Under the pieces are notes generated by a model that did no database searches, was not told the origin of the DNA, and worked only from the letters and a program-made list of their open reading frames with translations. A stretch of 64,000 bases of DNA from Nordella sp. HKS 07 (GTDB taxonomy: Bacteria; Pseudomonadota; Alphaproteobacteria; Rhizobiales; Aestuariivirgaceae): contig NZ_CP049258.1 of NCBI RefSeq assembly GCF_011046735.1, forward strand, positions 4,544,001-4,608,000, read 5' to 3'. The position numbers were made by a program, and so were the translations under genes. This document shows, piece by piece, positions 35,532-46,054 of this stretch (positions within the stretch are counted from its first letter, which is position 1; each line of letters begins with the position of its first letter).

Positions 35532-36298
35532 CGATTTCGCTTCCCATGTATGACTGGCCGGAAGTGTGCCAGGCGACAGACGACTGGGCGGCGGGCGTCC
35601 TGAGGCACATGGGACGCGCGGGTTGCCGGCTCGACCGTAATCCCGATTATTTCTCGGGCTGGCGCCGGCGCGATCTGTTTTTCAGCCAGACCTGCGGCTA
35701 CCCCTTCACCCATGAGTTTCGCGGCAAGCTCGCCTATCTCGCCACGCCGCATTACACAGCACCGGGATGCGAGGGGGCTGACTATTGCAGCTTCATCTTC
35801 GCCCGCGAGAAAAGCCCGCTGGCCGCGTTCAAGGGCAGTCGTGCGGCGGTGAACAATCCCGATTCCATGTCGGGCATGCTGGCGCTGAAGCTTGTCTTCG
35901 TGCCCGAGGCGAAGAGCGGCGAGTTCTTCTCTTCGATCGTCGAAACCGGCGGGCACATCAAGTCGATGATCGCGGTGCGTGACGGCGCGGCCGATATCTG
36001 CGCCATCGATTCCGTCTGTGTCGCGCTGGCGCAGCGCTACCGGCCAGACTATTTGAGCGGCCTGGTCGAGGTCGCGCGCTCGCCTATGGTGCCGTGCCTT
36101 CCTTATGTGACGGCCCTGGATCGCGATCCCATGGCTTTTCGCCGCGCGCTAGCCAAGGCCTTCGCCGACCCCGATCTGGCACCCACCCGGCAGGCCTTGC
36201 TTCTCGACGGGCATTCCGTCCTTGCGGAGTGCGCTTATGACCGTATCCTGGCGCTTGAGCGGCACATGGAACAGGCTGGAGGACTGAAGCTCTTATGA
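35528..36298 (+). CDS. PhnD-like binding protein without signal peptide
   Basis: 256 residues of the PhnD / phosphate-phosphonate periplasmic-binding fold: SQTCGYPFTHEFRGKLAYLATPHY and GSRAAVNNPDSMSGMLALKLVF, then GGHIKSMIAVRDGAADICAIDSVCVALAQRYRP. There is no signal peptide or Tat motif: the chain starts MTISLPMYDWPEV, so it should stay in the cytoplasm. It overlaps both its neighbours by four bases. A role as a soluble ligand sensor or metabolite carrier for the regulator is inferred from coupling; no ABC permease lies near. Confidence 0.75.
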   Translation: MTISLPMYDWPEVCQATDDWAAGVLRHMGRAGCRLDRNPDYFSGWRRRDLFFSQTCGYPFTHEFRGKLAYLATPHYTAPGCEGADYCSFIFAREKSPLAAFKGSRAAVNNPDSMSGMLALKLVFVPEAKSGEFFSSIVETGGHIKSMIAVRDGAADICAIDSVCVALAQRYRPDYLSGLVEVARSPMVPCLPYVTALDRDPMAFRRALAKAFADPDLAPTRQALLLDGHSVLAECAYDRILALERHMEQAGGLKLL

Positions 36299-36924
36299 TT
36301 GATCTCTATACCTGGAGCACGCCCAATGGGCGCAAGGTCTCGATCGCGCTCGAGGAGATGGGACTTGGCTACGAGACCCATCCCATCAATATCGGCAAGG
36401 ACGAGCAATTCGCGCCCGCCTTCCTGAAGATATCGCCCAACAACAAGATTCCGGCCATCATCGACCGCGACAACGGCCAGAGTATTTTTGAATCCGGCGC
36501 CATCCTCATGTATCTCGGTGACAAGACCGGCAAGCTCTATCCGAGCGATGCCAAGACGCGAATCCGCATCCATGAATGGCTGATGTGGCAGATGTCGGCG
36601 GTCGGTCCCTTTCTCGGCCGCGCCCACTACTTCCTGCATTTCAACGAAGGCAAGGCGCCTTTCGCCGACGCCTGGTTCGCGGCGGAAGCCAAGCGGCTCT
36701 ATGGTGTGCTCGACCGCCTGCTCGAAGGGCAGGAGTTCATGTGCGGCGATTACTCGATCGTCGATATCGCGACCTTCCCCTGGATCGCCCGCTTCGGCTG
36801 GCAGAAAATCGATCTGACGGACTTCCCCAATGTGCGGCGCTGGTATCGCAGTCTTGCCGCCCGTCCGGCGGTGATCAAAGGCTACAAAGTGCCGGACGCG
36901 TCGGCGGAGATCCCATCGCCGTGA
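36295..36924 (+). CDS. Glutathione S-transferase, YfcG-like
   Basis: 209 residues. The thioredoxin-like domain begins MIDLYTWSTPNGRKVSIALEE (the TPNGRKV block is the YfcG-type active-site region), followed by NNKIPAI with cis-Pro and the GSH-contact IFESGAILMYL. The C-terminal helical domain contains DYSIVDIATFPWI, the N-cap box. Such enzymes reduce disulfides or conjugate GSH. It starts by a four-base overlap with the PhnD-like gene, completing a tightly coupled three-gene unit. Confidence 0.9.
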   Translation: MIDLYTWSTPNGRKVSIALEEMGLGYETHPINIGKDEQFAPAFLKISPNNKIPAIIDRDNGQSIFESGAILMYLGDKTGKLYPSDAKTRIRIHEWLMWQMSAVGPFLGRAHYFLHFNEGKAPFADAWFAAEAKRLYGVLDRLLEGQEFMCGDYSIVDIATFPWIARFGWQKIDLTDFPNVRRWYRSLAARPAVIKGYKVPDASAEIPSP

Positions 36925-37061
36925 GACCTGCTAAATCCTCTATGGCAGGGTAGTAGTCGCGCGTCGCTTTGCCGCGACGGTGCGGGCCGGTTCGATTGAC
37001 TCACGCAGCCGTTTGGAAGAACATCCTGTGCGCCGCCAATGGCTGAGGCAGGGAGGAACTC

Positions 37062-37247
37062 GTGACATCGAGCCCTGTTGCGAGAGATAGATCACAGACT
37101 CCACCGACGCGTCGGGAGGAACTCTTCGCGTTCATTGTGCTGGCTGTTCTCATCTGGCCGATCCTCGCGGTCGGGATTGTCGGCGGCTATGGCTTCCTGA
37201 TCTGGATGTATCAGCTGATCGCCGGTCCACCCGGGCCGCCGCATTGA
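37062..37247 (+). CDS. napE: Periplasmic nitrate reductase small membrane subunit NapE
   Basis: 61 residues from GTG 37062, preceded by GGGAGGAAC. One transmembrane helix (LFAFIVLAVLIWPILAVGIVGGYGFLIWMYQLI) and the typical GPPGPP tail identify NapE. Its role is unknown but it is often the first gene of nap operons. It opens napEDABC here. I see no clear FNR or NarP box in the 137 bases upstream. Confidence 0.88.
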   Translation: MTSSPVARDRSQTPPTRREELFAFIVLAVLIWPILAVGIVGGYGFLIWMYQLIAGPPGPPH

Positions 37248-37255
37248 GGTGCGAG

Positions 37256-37564
37256 ATGCGCAAACCGATCGACAGACGCCAATTCCTGGCCGGTCAGGTC
37301 GCCGCGAGATCCGGTCGGCCAAGCCACATTTCGAGCGCGCTGGTGCTGGCCTTCTCGGATCGGCACGCCGACATTGCCGAGCGGATCGCGCGTCTGCCCG
37401 ACACCGAAGTGCATGGCATCGTGAACGGCAAGATCGTGGTCGTGCTGGAGGGCGCCGATGTCGGTGAGATCGGCGAGCGATTGACGGCCATATCTCTGAT
37501 GGACGGCGTGCTCGCCGCGAATCTCGTGTTTGAACAGTATTGCGAAACGGAAGCGGAGGGATGA
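37256..37564 (+). CDS. napD: NapD, chaperone of the NapA Tat signal
   Basis: 102 residues. NapD binds the Tat signal peptide of NapA and delays export until cofactor insertion. Seen: [53 protein letters not shown], a ferredoxin-like fold. The N-terminus carries RRQFLAG, which looks like a Tat consensus, but no hydrophobic stretch follows, so it should remain in the cytoplasm. GAGGT lies five bases before the ATG. It overlaps neither neighbour and is four bases from napA. Confidence 0.88.
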   Translation: MRKPIDRRQFLAGQVAARSGRPSHISSALVLAFSDRHADIAERIARLPDTEVHGIVNGKIVVVLEGADVGEIGERLTAISLMDGVLAANLVFEQYCETEAEG

Positions 37565-37568
37565 CGGC

Positions 37569-40064
37569 ATGAAACTGTCCCGCCGCGATATGCTGAAAGC
37601 GCAGGCTGCCAGCCTCGCGGTGATGGCGGCGAATATGGGCCATCCGGCGGAAGCGCAACCGGTCGAAGGCGGGGTAGAGGCGCTGGAGATAAAATGGTCG
37701 AAGGCGCCCTGCCGCTTTTGCGGCACCGGTTGCGGTGTCATGGTGGGGGTGAAGGAAGGTCGCGTCATCGCGACCCATGGCGACACCAGGGCCGAGGTCA
37801 ATCGCGGCCTCAACTGCGTCAAGGGGTATTTTCTCTCGAAGATCATGTATGGCGAGGACAGGCTGACTCAGCCCTTGTTGCGCAAGAAGGACGGTGTCTT
37901 CGCCAAGGACGGCGACTTCACGCCGGTCAGCTGGGAGGAAGCCTTCGACGTAATGGCGGCGAAGGCGAAGCAGGTCCTGGCGGCGAAGGGACCGACCGCG
38001 ATCGGCATGTTTGGATCGGGCCAATGGACGATCTGGGAGGGCTATGCCGCGACGAAGCTGATGCGCGCCGGCTTCCGCTCCAACAATCTCGACCCCAACG
38101 CGCGCCATTGCATGGCATCCGCCGCCTACGCCTTCATACGCACTTTCGGCTCGGATGAGCCAATGGGCTGCTACGACGACTTCGAAGTCGCCGACGCCTT
38201 CGTGCTGTGGGGCTCGAATATGGCCGAGATGCATCCGATACTTTGGACGCGCGTTGCCGACCGCAGGCTCGGTGCCCCCCATGTGAAGGTCGCCGTGCTG
38301 TCGACCTTCACTAATCGCAGCGCCGATCTGGCCGACATCCCGATCGTCTTCAAGCCCGGCACCGATCTCGCGATCCTCAATTACATTGCCAACCACATCA
38401 TCACGACCGGGAGAGTTAACCGCGAGTTTGTCGACAAGCATACCAAGTTCGCCCGCGCCGCGACCGATATTGGCTATGGGCTCAGACCCGACGACCCGCG
38501 CGAGCTGGCGGCGCGGAAGGCCGAGGATGTCACGCGCACCGAGCCCATGGATTTCGAAGCCTATGCCGCCTTCGTCAAGTCATATGATCTCAAGATGGTG
38601 TCAGAGCTTTCGGGCGTGGAGCCGGGTTTTCTCGAGGCACTCGCCGAGCTTTATGCCGATCCTGGTCGCAAGGTGGTGTCGTTGTGGACAATGGGTTTCA
38701 ACCAGCATGTCCGTGGCGTCTGGGCGAACCACCTCGTCTACAATCTGCATCTTCTTACCGGCAAGATCTCTGAACCGGGCAACAGCCCGTTCTCTCTCAC
38801 CGGTCAGCCATCGGCCTGCGGCACGGCGCGCGAGGTCGGCACATTCGCCCACCGTCTGCCGGCGGACATGACCGTGGTCAATCCCGAGCACCGCCGGCAT
38901 GCGGAGGAAATCTGGCGGATCCCGCATGGCGTGATCCCCGAGAAGCCCGGCTATCACGCGGTCGAGCAGGATCGGATGCTGCGCGACGGAAAGCTCAATT
39001 TCTACTGGATACAGGTCAACAACAATCTGCAGGCCGCGCCCAACAGCTCGAACGAGACCTATCCTGGCTATCGAAATCCTGAGAATTTCATCGTCGTATC
39101 GGACGCCTATCCGACGGTCACGGGGCTTGCCGCCGATCTGATCCTGCCCACCGCGATGTGGGTGGAGAAGGAAGGCGCCTATGGCAATGCCGAACGGCGC
39201 ACCCATTTCTGGCATGAGCTCGTAACGGCTCCCGGTGAGGCGCGCTCCGACCTGTGGCAGCTGATGGAGTTCTCGAAGCGCTTTACCACCGATGAGGTCT
39301 GGCCCGCCGACATTCTCGCCGCCAATCCGGACCGGCGCGGCAAGACTCTGTTCGAGGTGTTGTTCAAGAACGGCAATGTCGACCGGTTTCCGACGACCGA
39401 GATCGACGCCGGCTATGAGAATCACGAGTCCAGGGACTTTGGCTTCTATGTGCAGAAGGGCCTGTTCGAGGAATATGCCACCTTCGGCCGCGGCCATGGT
39501 CACGACCTGGCACCCTTCGCCACCTATCACGAAGTGCGCGGCCTGCGCTGGCCGGTCGTCGATGGCAAGGAGACGCTCTGGCGCTATCGCGAGGGCCGCG
39601 ATCCCTATGTCAAGCCGGGCAGGGGCGTCGAGTTCTATGGCAACAAGGATGGACGCGCGAATATTGTGGCGGCGCCCTACGAGCCGCCGGCCGAGATGCC
39701 CGATGCGGAATACGACTTCTGGCTGGTGACCGGTCGTGTGCTCGAACACTGGCATTCGGGCTCCATGACCATGCGTGTGCCCGAGCTCTACCGGGCATTT
39801 CCGGGCGCGCGCTGCTTCATCAATCCCGACGATGCGCGAAAGCTCGGCCTCAATCAGGGGGCGGAGGTTAGGATCGTTTCGCGGCGCGGCGATATCCGGA
39901 CCCGGGTAGAGATGCGCGGCCGCAACCGCATGCCGCCCGGTGTGGTGTTCGTTCCGTGGTTCGATGCGAGCCAGCTCATCAACAAGGTGACGCTCGACGC
40001 GACCGACCCGATTTCGAAACAGACCGATTTCAAGAAATGCGCCGTCAAGGTCGTACGGATATGA
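37569..40064 (+). CDS. napA: Periplasmic nitrate reductase catalytic subunit NapA
   Basis: 831 residues, full length. Tat signal [24 protein letters not shown]. The 4Fe-4S ligands are Cys48, Cys51, Cys55 and Cys83 ([10 protein letters not shown] ... LNCVKG). The molybdenum ligand is Cys181 in [10 protein letters not shown], the nitrate-reductase form. The bis-MGD fold continues to a molydopterin-binding C-terminus ([17 protein letters not shown]). It reduces nitrate to nitrite in the periplasm with electrons from NapC through NapB. MoaA in the same window makes part of its cofactor. Confidence 0.97.
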   Translation: MKLSRRDMLKAQAASLAVMAANMGHPAEAQPVEGGVEALEIKWSKAPCRFCGTGCGVMVGVKEGRVIATHGDTRAEVNRGLNCVKGYFLSKIMYGEDRLTQPLLRKKDGVFAKDGDFTPVSWEEAFDVMAAKAKQVLAAKGPTAIGMFGSGQWTIWEGYAATKLMRAGFRSNNLDPNARHCMASAAYAFIRTFGSDEPMGCYDDFEVADAFVLWGSNMAEMHPILWTRVADRRLGAPHVKVAVLSTFTNRSADLADIPIVFKPGTDLAILNYIANHIITTGRVNREFVDKHTKFARAATDIGYGLRPDDPRELAARKAEDVTRTEPMDFEAYAAFVKSYDLKMVSELSGVEPGFLEALAELYADPGRKVVSLWTMGFNQHVRGVWANHLVYNLHLLTGKISEPGNSPFSLTGQPSACGTAREVGTFAHRLPADMTVVNPEHRRHAEEIWRIPHGVIPEKPGYHAVEQDRMLRDGKLNFYWIQVNNNLQAAPNSSNETYPGYRNPENFIVVSDAYPTVTGLAADLILPTAMWVEKEGAYGNAERRTHFWHELVTAPGEARSDLWQLMEFSKRFTTDEVWPADILAANPDRRGKTLFEVLFKNGNVDRFPTTEIDAGYENHESRDFGFYVQKGLFEEYATFGRGHGHDLAPFATYHEVRGLRWPVVDGKETLWRYREGRDPYVKPGRGVEFYGNKDGRANIVAAPYEPPAEMPDAEYDFWLVTGRVLEHWHSGSMTMRVPELYRAFPGARCFINPDDARKLGLNQGAEVRIVSRRGDIRTRVEMRGRNRMPPGVVFVPWFDASQLINKVTLDATDPISKQTDFKKCAVKVVRI

Positions 40065-40540
40065 TGAGCCGGAGATCGATGGCCGTCGCCGGCCTGGTTC
40101 TGTGTGGACTCTTCGTCCTCACGGCGGCCGCGTTTTCGGCCGGCGGCGGCGCCCCCGACATCATCCCGCGCCTGACCGGCGCCGACGACCCGATGGGCGA
40201 CATCAAGGCACCACCCCTCGATCGTCCCGTAACCGACGACGTCAGGCGAATGCGGAACTATCCCGAGCAGCCGCCGGTCATTCCCCATTCGATCGACGGC
40301 TATCAGCTGACGCTGGGAACGAACCGCTGTCTTTCCTGTCATAAGCGCGAATTCACCGAAGGCTCAGGCGCGCCGATGATCAGCATCACGCACTTCATGG
40401 ATCGTGACGGTCAGGTTCTCTCCGACGTGACGCCGCGCCGCTATTTCTGTACGGCTTGCCATGTGCAGCAGACTGACGCTCGCCCCCTGGTGCCGAATAT
40501 GTTCCGTGATGCGAAGGATATCGGCGCAACTCAGCAATAG
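40061..40540 (+). CDS. napB: Periplasmic nitrate reductase cytochrome subunit NapB
   Basis: 159 residues. A signal peptide ([23 protein letters not shown]) is followed by two haem c motifs, CLSCH and CTACH, with the bis-His ligands supplied by conserved nearby histidines ([10 protein letters not shown] and SITHFMD). It passes electrons from NapC to NapA. The start ATG overlaps the napA stop (ATGA); MM or M at 40064 are equally possible. Confidence 0.95.
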   Translation: MMSRRSMAVAGLVLCGLFVLTAAAFSAGGGAPDIIPRLTGADDPMGDIKAPPLDRPVTDDVRRMRNYPEQPPVIPHSIDGYQLTLGTNRCLSCHKREFTEGSGAPMISITHFMDRDGQVLSDVTPRRYFCTACHVQQTDARPLVPNMFRDAKDIGATQQ

Positions 40541-40548
40541 GGCGGGAT

Positions 40549-41277
40549 ATGGCGAAGCTTGGCAATGTGTTTCGTCCGATTTGGGATATCCTTCTGCGTT
40601 ACTGGAGGATCATCAGTCGTCCGAGCGCCTATTTCAGCCTGGGCTTTCTCACGCTGGGCGGCTTCATCTGCGGCGTGATCTTCTGGGGCGGATTCAATAC
40701 GGCGCTCGAAGTCACCAATACCGAGAAATTCTGCATTTCATGCCATGAGATGCGTGACAATGTCTATCAGGAGCTGACGCAGACGGTGCATTTCTCCAAC
40801 CGCTCAGGCGTGCGTGCGACCTGTCCGGATTGTCATGTGCCGCATGAGTGGACCCGCAAAATCGCCCGCAAGATGCAGGCCTCGAAGGAGGTCTGGGGCA
40901 AGATTTTCGGCACGATCGCGACCCGGCAGAAATTCCTCGAAATGCGACGTGAGCTGGCCGAGCATGAATGGGCGCGCCTCAAGGCGAATGACTCGCTCGA
41001 ATGCCGAAATTGCCATTCAGCGGTCGCCATGGACTTCACCCGGCAGACCCGGCGCGCCGCTGAGATCCATAGCCGCTTCCTGGTGACGGGCGAACGGACG
41101 TGCATCGATTGCCACAAGGGGATCGCGCATCTCCTGCCTGACATGACCGGCGTCGATCCGGGTTGGAAGGTGCCGCCGGAACTGCAGGGCAGCGGGGATA
41201 TGTCCTGGCACGGTGCAGCGCGCGCGCTTCGCATGTATGTCGAAGCGACGTCCGGCGCCCCCGGGACTGACCCCTGA
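40549..41277 (+). CDS. napC: Tetrahaem quinol dehydrogenase NapC
   Basis: 242 residues. One N-terminal membrane anchor ([25 protein letters not shown]) is followed by four c-type haem motifs: CISCH, CPDCH, CRNCH and CIDCH. NapC oxidises ubiquinol or menaquinol at the outer face of the inner membrane and feeds NapB. It ends the operon. napF, napG and napH are absent, so this is the minimal respiratory or redox-balancing type. Confidence 0.96.
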   Translation: MAKLGNVFRPIWDILLRYWRIISRPSAYFSLGFLTLGGFICGVIFWGGFNTALEVTNTEKFCISCHEMRDNVYQELTQTVHFSNRSGVRATCPDCHVPHEWTRKIARKMQASKEVWGKIFGTIATRQKFLEMRRELAEHEWARLKANDSLECRNCHSAVAMDFTRQTRRAAEIHSRFLVTGERTCIDCHKGIAHLLPDMTGVDPGWKVPPELQGSGDMSWHGAARALRMYVEATSGAPGTDP

Positions 41278-41288
41278 TAGCGTCCGGA

Positions 41289-41918
41289 TCAGACCCTCGT
41301 CGGCATCACTTCGTCGGGCGCCGGCTTCGCCTTGTCGAACGCATCGAGCGCCTCGCAACGCTCAGCCAGTTTTTCAAGGCGCGGATAGCGCCCGGTCGGG
41401 AAGGCTTCCGGCAGGCGCAAATTCAGATAGCCGATCAGGCAGCCCAACGTCACATCGGCCTGAGTGAACTTTCTGCCGGAATACCAGGGTTCGCCGGCAT
41501 GCGCGTCGAGATGGACAAGGGCGCCGGAAAGCTGCGCCATGCAACGCACCGTCCATTCATGGGCGATGCCTTGCGGGACGTGGAAATGCCGCTCATAGAC
41601 GACCGCGAGCGTCTTCTCGATGGCGCCCGTGGCGAGCGCCACGATCTGCAGCACGCGGCGGCGCTCCTCGCCGCTCGGCGGAGTGAGCGCCTTTTTCGGC
41701 CCCACCATCTCGTCGAGATAGTCGATGATGGCGCCGCTGTCATGCAGCGTCTCGCCGCCGTCGATGATCAGCGAGGGGATACGCATCAGGGGATTGATCT
41801 CGACCATTCCAGGATGGAAGACCGACAATCGGTTGCGCTCGAAGCGCAGGTGATAATGATGCAGCGTCACCGCGACGCGGCGCACGAACGGGGAATCATA
41901 CTGACCGACGAGGATCAT
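41289..41918 (-). CDS. Glutathione S-transferase family protein
   Basis: 209 residues. N-terminal thioredoxin-like domain (MILVGQYDSPFVRRVAVTLHHYHL, where YDSPFVRRV is the GSH-site strand-helix; cis-Pro in MRIPSLI; GGETLHDSGAIIDYL) and an all-helical C-terminal domain (FTQADVTLGCLIGYL). The substrate is unknown. Convergent with napC, with only 11 bases between the two stops, and separated from gltX by 66 bases. Confidence 0.9.
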   Translation of the reverse strand: MILVGQYDSPFVRRVAVTLHHYHLRFERNRLSVFHPGMVEINPLMRIPSLIIDGGETLHDSGAIIDYLDEMVGPKKALTPPSGEERRRVLQIVALATGAIEKTLAVVYERHFHVPQGIAHEWTVRCMAQLSGALVHLDAHAGEPWYSGRKFTQADVTLGCLIGYLNLRLPEAFPTGRYPRLEKLAERCEALDAFDKAKPAPDEVMPTRV

Positions 41919-41984
41919 AGGCGTGCCCTAATCTCGAACCTCGGAACATTAAGGCTTTTGCATCGGCGATCAATGCCGATCAGT

Positions 41985-43307
41985 CTATCCCGCCAATCGC
42001 ATGGCGGCTTTGTCGCGCCCGATGAGTGGCAAAAGGAGAGCAAGTTCCGGCCCATGATCGAGGCCAGTCAGCGCCAGGCGCAGCGGCATGAACAAAGCCT
42101 TGCCCTTGCGGCCGGTAGCGGATTTGACGGTCTCCGTCCAATTCTTCCAGGTGTCGCCGGTCCAGGGAGCGCTCGGCAGAAGGCTTGCCGCAACCTTGAT
42201 GAAATCGCGGTCCTCAGGGGCGATCTGAGGGGTGACCTCGCCGGCGACAATTGCCCGCCAGTGATTCACATCGGCGAACACCGTGAGATTGCCGCGCACC
42301 GCGAGCCAGAAGGCCTCATCGCCATGTTCGAGCCGCGACTTCACGGACGCGTAAGGCAGCATATGCAGAAGCCTGGCATTGAGGCCGCGCAACTCGTTGT
42401 CGTCGAAACGGGCCGGCGCCCGCGACAGCTTGGCGAGATCGAAACCGTCGACGAGTTCGCGATAATCGATGCAGGGATGGATCGAGTCCGAGGTGCCGAG
42501 CAACGCCGCATGGCTCACCACCGCCATGGCTTCGAGCCCTTCCTCGCGCAAGGAGGCGATCGACAGGGAGCCGAGCCGCTTCGACAGCCCCTGGCCGTCG
42601 GCGCCCGTGAGCAGGCTGTGGTGGGCGAAGTGCGGAACCTTGCCGCCGAGCGCCTCGAAGATCTCGATCTGCACAGCGGCATTGACGACATGGTCCTCGC
42701 CGCGGATCACATGGGTGATGCCGAAGTCGATGTCGTCTACGACCGAGGGCAGCGTATAGAGATAAGTACCGTCCTCGCGCACCAGCACCGGATCGGAGAG
42801 GTTGGTGGTGTCGATATGCTGCGGCCCGCGGATAAGGTCGACCCATTCGACGGTGCGATTGTCGAGCTTGAAGCGCCAATGCGGCTTGCGGCCTTGCGCC
42901 TCGAGCGCCTGGCGCTCCTCCTCAGTGAGATTCAAGGCGGCCCGGTCATAGACCGGCGGCTGATGCCGCGCGAGTTGGCGCTTGCGCCGTCTTTCGAGCT
43001 CGTCCGGCGTCTCGTAGCAGGGATAGAGACGGTCTGCCGCTTTGAGTTTCTCGGCCGCGGCGCGGTAGCGGTCGAAGCGCTTCGACTGATACTCGACCCG
43101 GTCCGGCACGATGCCTAGCCAGTCGAGATCGCGCGCAATGCCTTCCGCGAATTCCGCCGTCGAGCGCTCCAGATCGGTGTCGTCATAGCGCAGCACGAAG
43201 CTGCCGTCCGATTTGCGTGAAAACAGCCAGTTGAGAATAGCCGTTCGCGCATTGCCGATATGGATGCGGCCGGTGGGCGAAGGCGCGAAGCGTAAAATTG
43301 GGGCCAT
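41985..43307 (-). CDS. gltX: Glutamate--tRNA ligase, second (HIGN) type
   Basis: 440 residues, shorter than the main GluRS of about 470-490. Class I signature [24 protein letters not shown] shows HIGN instead of HIGH, and the KMSKS motif is [10 protein letters not shown]. Alphaproteobacteria often carry two GluRS; this is the HIGN-type one, as I recall. It charges tRNA-Glu and/or tRNA-Gln, the latter then being corrected by GatCAB. The ATG at 43307 is chosen because the Rossmann fold begins there. It lies one base after nadE on the same strand. Confidence 0.92.
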   Translation of the reverse strand: MAPILRFAPSPTGRIHIGNARTAILNWLFSRKSDGSFVLRYDDTDLERSTAEFAEGIARDLDWLGIVPDRVEYQSKRFDRYRAAAEKLKAADRLYPCYETPDELERRRKRQLARHQPPVYDRAALNLTEEERQALEAQGRKPHWRFKLDNRTVEWVDLIRGPQHIDTTNLSDPVLVREDGTYLYTLPSVVDDIDFGITHVIRGEDHVVNAAVQIEIFEALGGKVPHFAHHSLLTGADGQGLSKRLGSLSIASLREEGLEAMAVVSHAALLGTSDSIHPCIDYRELVDGFDLAKLSRAPARFDDNELRGLNARLLHMLPYASVKSRLEHGDEAFWLAVRGNLTVFADVNHWRAIVAGEVTPQIAPEDRDFIKVAASLLPSAPWTGDTWKNWTETVKSATGRKGKALFMPLRLALTGLDHGPELALLLPLIGRDKAAMRLAG

Positions 43308-43308
43308 G

Positions 43309-44967
43309 TCAGCTTCTGTCTCTGAAACCATTAACGATTGGATAGCGCCGGTCGCGGCCGAAATTGCGCCGGGTGATCTTGACGCCGGGTGCCGCCTGCC
43401 GGCGTTTGTATTCCGCCACATAGAGCATGTGCTGGATCCGCTTCACCAAGGCTTCTGCATGGCCGCGCTTGACGATATCGGCGACCGGCATTTCCTCTTC
43501 GACCAGACCGGAAAGTATGTCGTCGAGCGCGTCATAGGGCGGCAGCGTGTCCTGATCGGTCTGGTTCTCGCGCAATTCGGCCGTCGGCGCCTTGCTGATG
43601 ATGCGTTCGGGAATGACCAGGCCGTCCGGCCCCTTGAGGCCCTTGGGCCGGTTCTCGTTGCGCCAACGTGCGAGCCGATAGACCTGGGTCTTGTAGACGT
43701 CCTTGATTGGGTTGAAGCCGCCATTCATGTCGCCATAGAGTGTCGCGTAGCCGACCGACATTTCCGACTTGTTGCCGGTGGTCAGCACCATGGCGCCGAA
43801 CTTGTTGGAGATCGCCATCAGGATCACCCCGCGGCTGCGCGACTGGATGTTCTCCTCCGTCGTGTCGATGTTCTTGCCGTTGAACATCGGTTTGAGCGCC
43901 GAAAGGAAGCCCTCGACCGGCTCCTTGATCGGCACGACGTCGTAGCGCACGCCGAGCGCCTTGGCGCAGGCTTCCGCATCGGTGAGACTGTCGCGGCTCG
44001 TATAGGCGTAAGGCAACATCACGCAATGGACGCGTTCGGGCCCCAGCGCGTCGACCGCCATCGCGGCGACCACGGCTGAATCGATGCCGCCGGAAAGTCC
44101 CAGCACCACGCCGGGAAAGCGGTTCTTCTCGACATAGTCCCTGAGACCGAGGACGCAGGCGAGCCAGGTCTCTTCTTCCTTTTCCGGGAGGCGGGCGATG
44201 TCGCTTTTCTTCATGTGCCAGCCGGCATCGCCGCGCACCCATTCGGTGATGGCGACGGCTTCCTCGAACATCGGCATCTGCAGTGCGAGGCTGCGATCGG
44301 CATTGAGGACGAAGGAAGCGCCGTCGAAGACGAGCTCGTCCTGTCCCCCGACCTGGTTGAGATAGGCAAGCGGCAGACCGGTCTCGGTGATACGCGCCAC
44401 AACGAGGTTGAGCCGCGTGTCGTCCTTGTTCTGCTCGAAGGGCGAGCCATTGGGGACGAGCAGGATTTCGGCGCCCGTCTCGGCCAGGGTCTCGCAGGAT
44501 TCCTCGGTCCAGATATCCTCGCAGATCGGCACGCCGAGGCGCACGCCCTTGAAGCTGATCGGGCCGGGTGCTGGGCCCGCGTCGAAGACCCGCTTCTCGT
44601 CGAAGACGCCATAATTCGGCAGATCATGCTTGAAGCGCAAGGTTTCGATCTTGCCGTTATTCAGGAGCGCCACGGCATTGTGGAGTTTCTCGCCATCGCG
44701 CCAGGGCAGGCCCATCAGCACGGCCGGCCCACCTGCTGTGTCGTGGGCCAAGTCCTCTGCAGCGGCGCGGCAAGCCGAGACGAAAGAGGGGCGCAGGACC
44801 AGATCTTCCGGCGGATAGCCGCAAATATAGAGCTCCGGAAACAGAATAAGATCGGCCCCCGCCTTGCGGGCGGCGGCAACGGCGTCCCGCGCCTTGGCGA
44901 GATTCTCGGTGACCGCGCCGACGGTCGGGTTGAGCTGGGCGAGGGCGATGACGAGATGGTCGGTCAT
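43309..44967 (-). CDS. nadE: Glutamine-hydrolysing NAD+ synthetase
   Basis: 552 residues. The N-terminal nitrilase-type amidase has its triad Glu ([16 protein letters not shown]), Lys ([16 protein letters not shown]) and Cys ([13 protein letters not shown]). The C-terminal synthetase has the P-loop [22 protein letters not shown] and the substrate loop [28 protein letters not shown]. It makes NAD+ from deamido-NAD+, ATP and glutamine in the cytoplasm. It is the first gene of a two-gene unit with gltX. Confidence 0.96.
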   Translation of the reverse strand: MTDHLVIALAQLNPTVGAVTENLAKARDAVAAARKAGADLILFPELYICGYPPEDLVLRPSFVSACRAAAEDLAHDTAGGPAVLMGLPWRDGEKLHNAVALLNNGKIETLRFKHDLPNYGVFDEKRVFDAGPAPGPISFKGVRLGVPICEDIWTEESCETLAETGAEILLVPNGSPFEQNKDDTRLNLVVARITETGLPLAYLNQVGGQDELVFDGASFVLNADRSLALQMPMFEEAVAITEWVRGDAGWHMKKSDIARLPEKEEETWLACVLGLRDYVEKNRFPGVVLGLSGGIDSAVVAAMAVDALGPERVHCVMLPYAYTSRDSLTDAEACAKALGVRYDVVPIKEPVEGFLSALKPMFNGKNIDTTEENIQSRSRGVILMAISNKFGAMVLTTGNKSEMSVGYATLYGDMNGGFNPIKDVYKTQVYRLARWRNENRPKGLKGPDGLVIPERIISKAPTAELRENQTDQDTLPPYDALDDILSGLVEEEMPVADIVKRGHAEALVKRIQHMLYVAEYKRRQAAPGVKITRRNFGRDRRYPIVNGFRDRS

Positions 44968-45044
44968 GCGAAGGCTATTAGCTTACGCCGGCATTTCCAT
45001 CAAATGCTCTGGCTGCACATCAGTGTTGGGCTTAAAGTACGGAT

Positions 45045-46016
45045 ATGACGAGGATTTGCGTTTTCGGCGCCGGTGCGATCGGCGGCTATGTCGGGGCAAG
45101 GCTCGCCAAGGCCGGCGTGGCGGACGTCTCCCTGGTGGCGCGCGGTACCCATCTGGAGGCGATGCGGGCAAAGGGCTTGAGCGTCACGCAGGCTGGCGAG
45201 ACCTATACGGTCCACCCTAAAGTGACGGACGACCCGCGCGGTCTGGGGCGGCAGGATTTCATCATCATGACCCTCAAGAGCCACGCCCTGCCGGTAATCG
45301 CCGACACTCTTGCGCCGCTCATCGGCACCGACACGGTATTGCTCTTCGGCCAGAATGGCCTGCCTTGGTGGTATTTCTACAAACATGGCGGTCGCTTCGA
45401 CGGCCGCGTCCTCGAAAGCGTCGATCCGGGCGGGACTTTGTGGAGAAAACTCGATCCCGAACGGGCGCTGGGCGCGGTGATCTGGCAGGCGGCCGTGCTG
45501 GGGCGTCCTGGCCATGTCATCCACGGCTTCGGCAATCGCTTGGCGATCGGCGAGCCTTCCGGCGAAGTCAGCGCCAGGGCGCAGGCCTTGAGCGCGATCC
45601 TGGGACAAGCCGGCGTCGAGAGTCCGATCAGGCCCAATCTGCGCAGCGAGATATGGCTCAAGCTATGGGGCAACCTGAGCTTCAATCCGGTGAGCGTGCT
45701 GACCGGTGGCACTCTTGAGGGGCTGGCGCGCGACTCCGGCACACGTGCCGTGCTCGCCGCCATGATGGAAGAGGCGCGCACGGTGGGCGAAGCCCTGGGC
45801 GTCAAATTTTCCGTAAGCGTCGAGGAGCGCCTCGACATGGCCGCCAAGGTAGGCGCGCATCGCAGCTCCATGTTGCAGGATGTCGAGGCCGGCCGGCCGA
45901 CCGAACTCGACGCCCTGCTGGGGGCAGTCATCGAATTGGCGCAAATGACAGGCATTGCGACTCCAGCACTGAAACTGGTGTATGATCTTGCACGGTTCCG
46001 CGTCCAGGTGGCATAG
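45045..46016 (+). CDS. panE: 2-Dehydropantoate 2-reductase family
   Basis: 323 residues. The NADPH-binding motif [21 protein letters not shown] opens the chain; [12 protein letters not shown] and the central [11 protein letters not shown] (QNG motif) follow; the helical C-terminal domain has [20 protein letters not shown] with the catalytic Lys and ending [27 protein letters not shown]. It makes pantoate for coenzyme A. Many genomes hold several paralogues, so a different keto acid is possible. It is divergent from nadE and 38 bases before the metallopeptidase gene. Confidence 0.85.
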   Translation: MTRICVFGAGAIGGYVGARLAKAGVADVSLVARGTHLEAMRAKGLSVTQAGETYTVHPKVTDDPRGLGRQDFIIMTLKSHALPVIADTLAPLIGTDTVLLFGQNGLPWWYFYKHGGRFDGRVLESVDPGGTLWRKLDPERALGAVIWQAAVLGRPGHVIHGFGNRLAIGEPSGEVSARAQALSAILGQAGVESPIRPNLRSEIWLKLWGNLSFNPVSVLTGGTLEGLARDSGTRAVLAAMMEEARTVGEALGVKFSVSVEERLDMAAKVGAHRSSMLQDVEAGRPTELDALLGAVIELAQMTGIATPALKLVYDLARFRVQVA

Positions 46017-46054
46017 CGCGGGATCATCGGAGAGGCACAGGAGGCAGTGACGAC

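Noticed and set aside
36925-37061. Search for an FNR or NarP box upstream of nap
   Set aside because: No TTGAT-N4-ATCAA site or close variant is present in the 137 bases.
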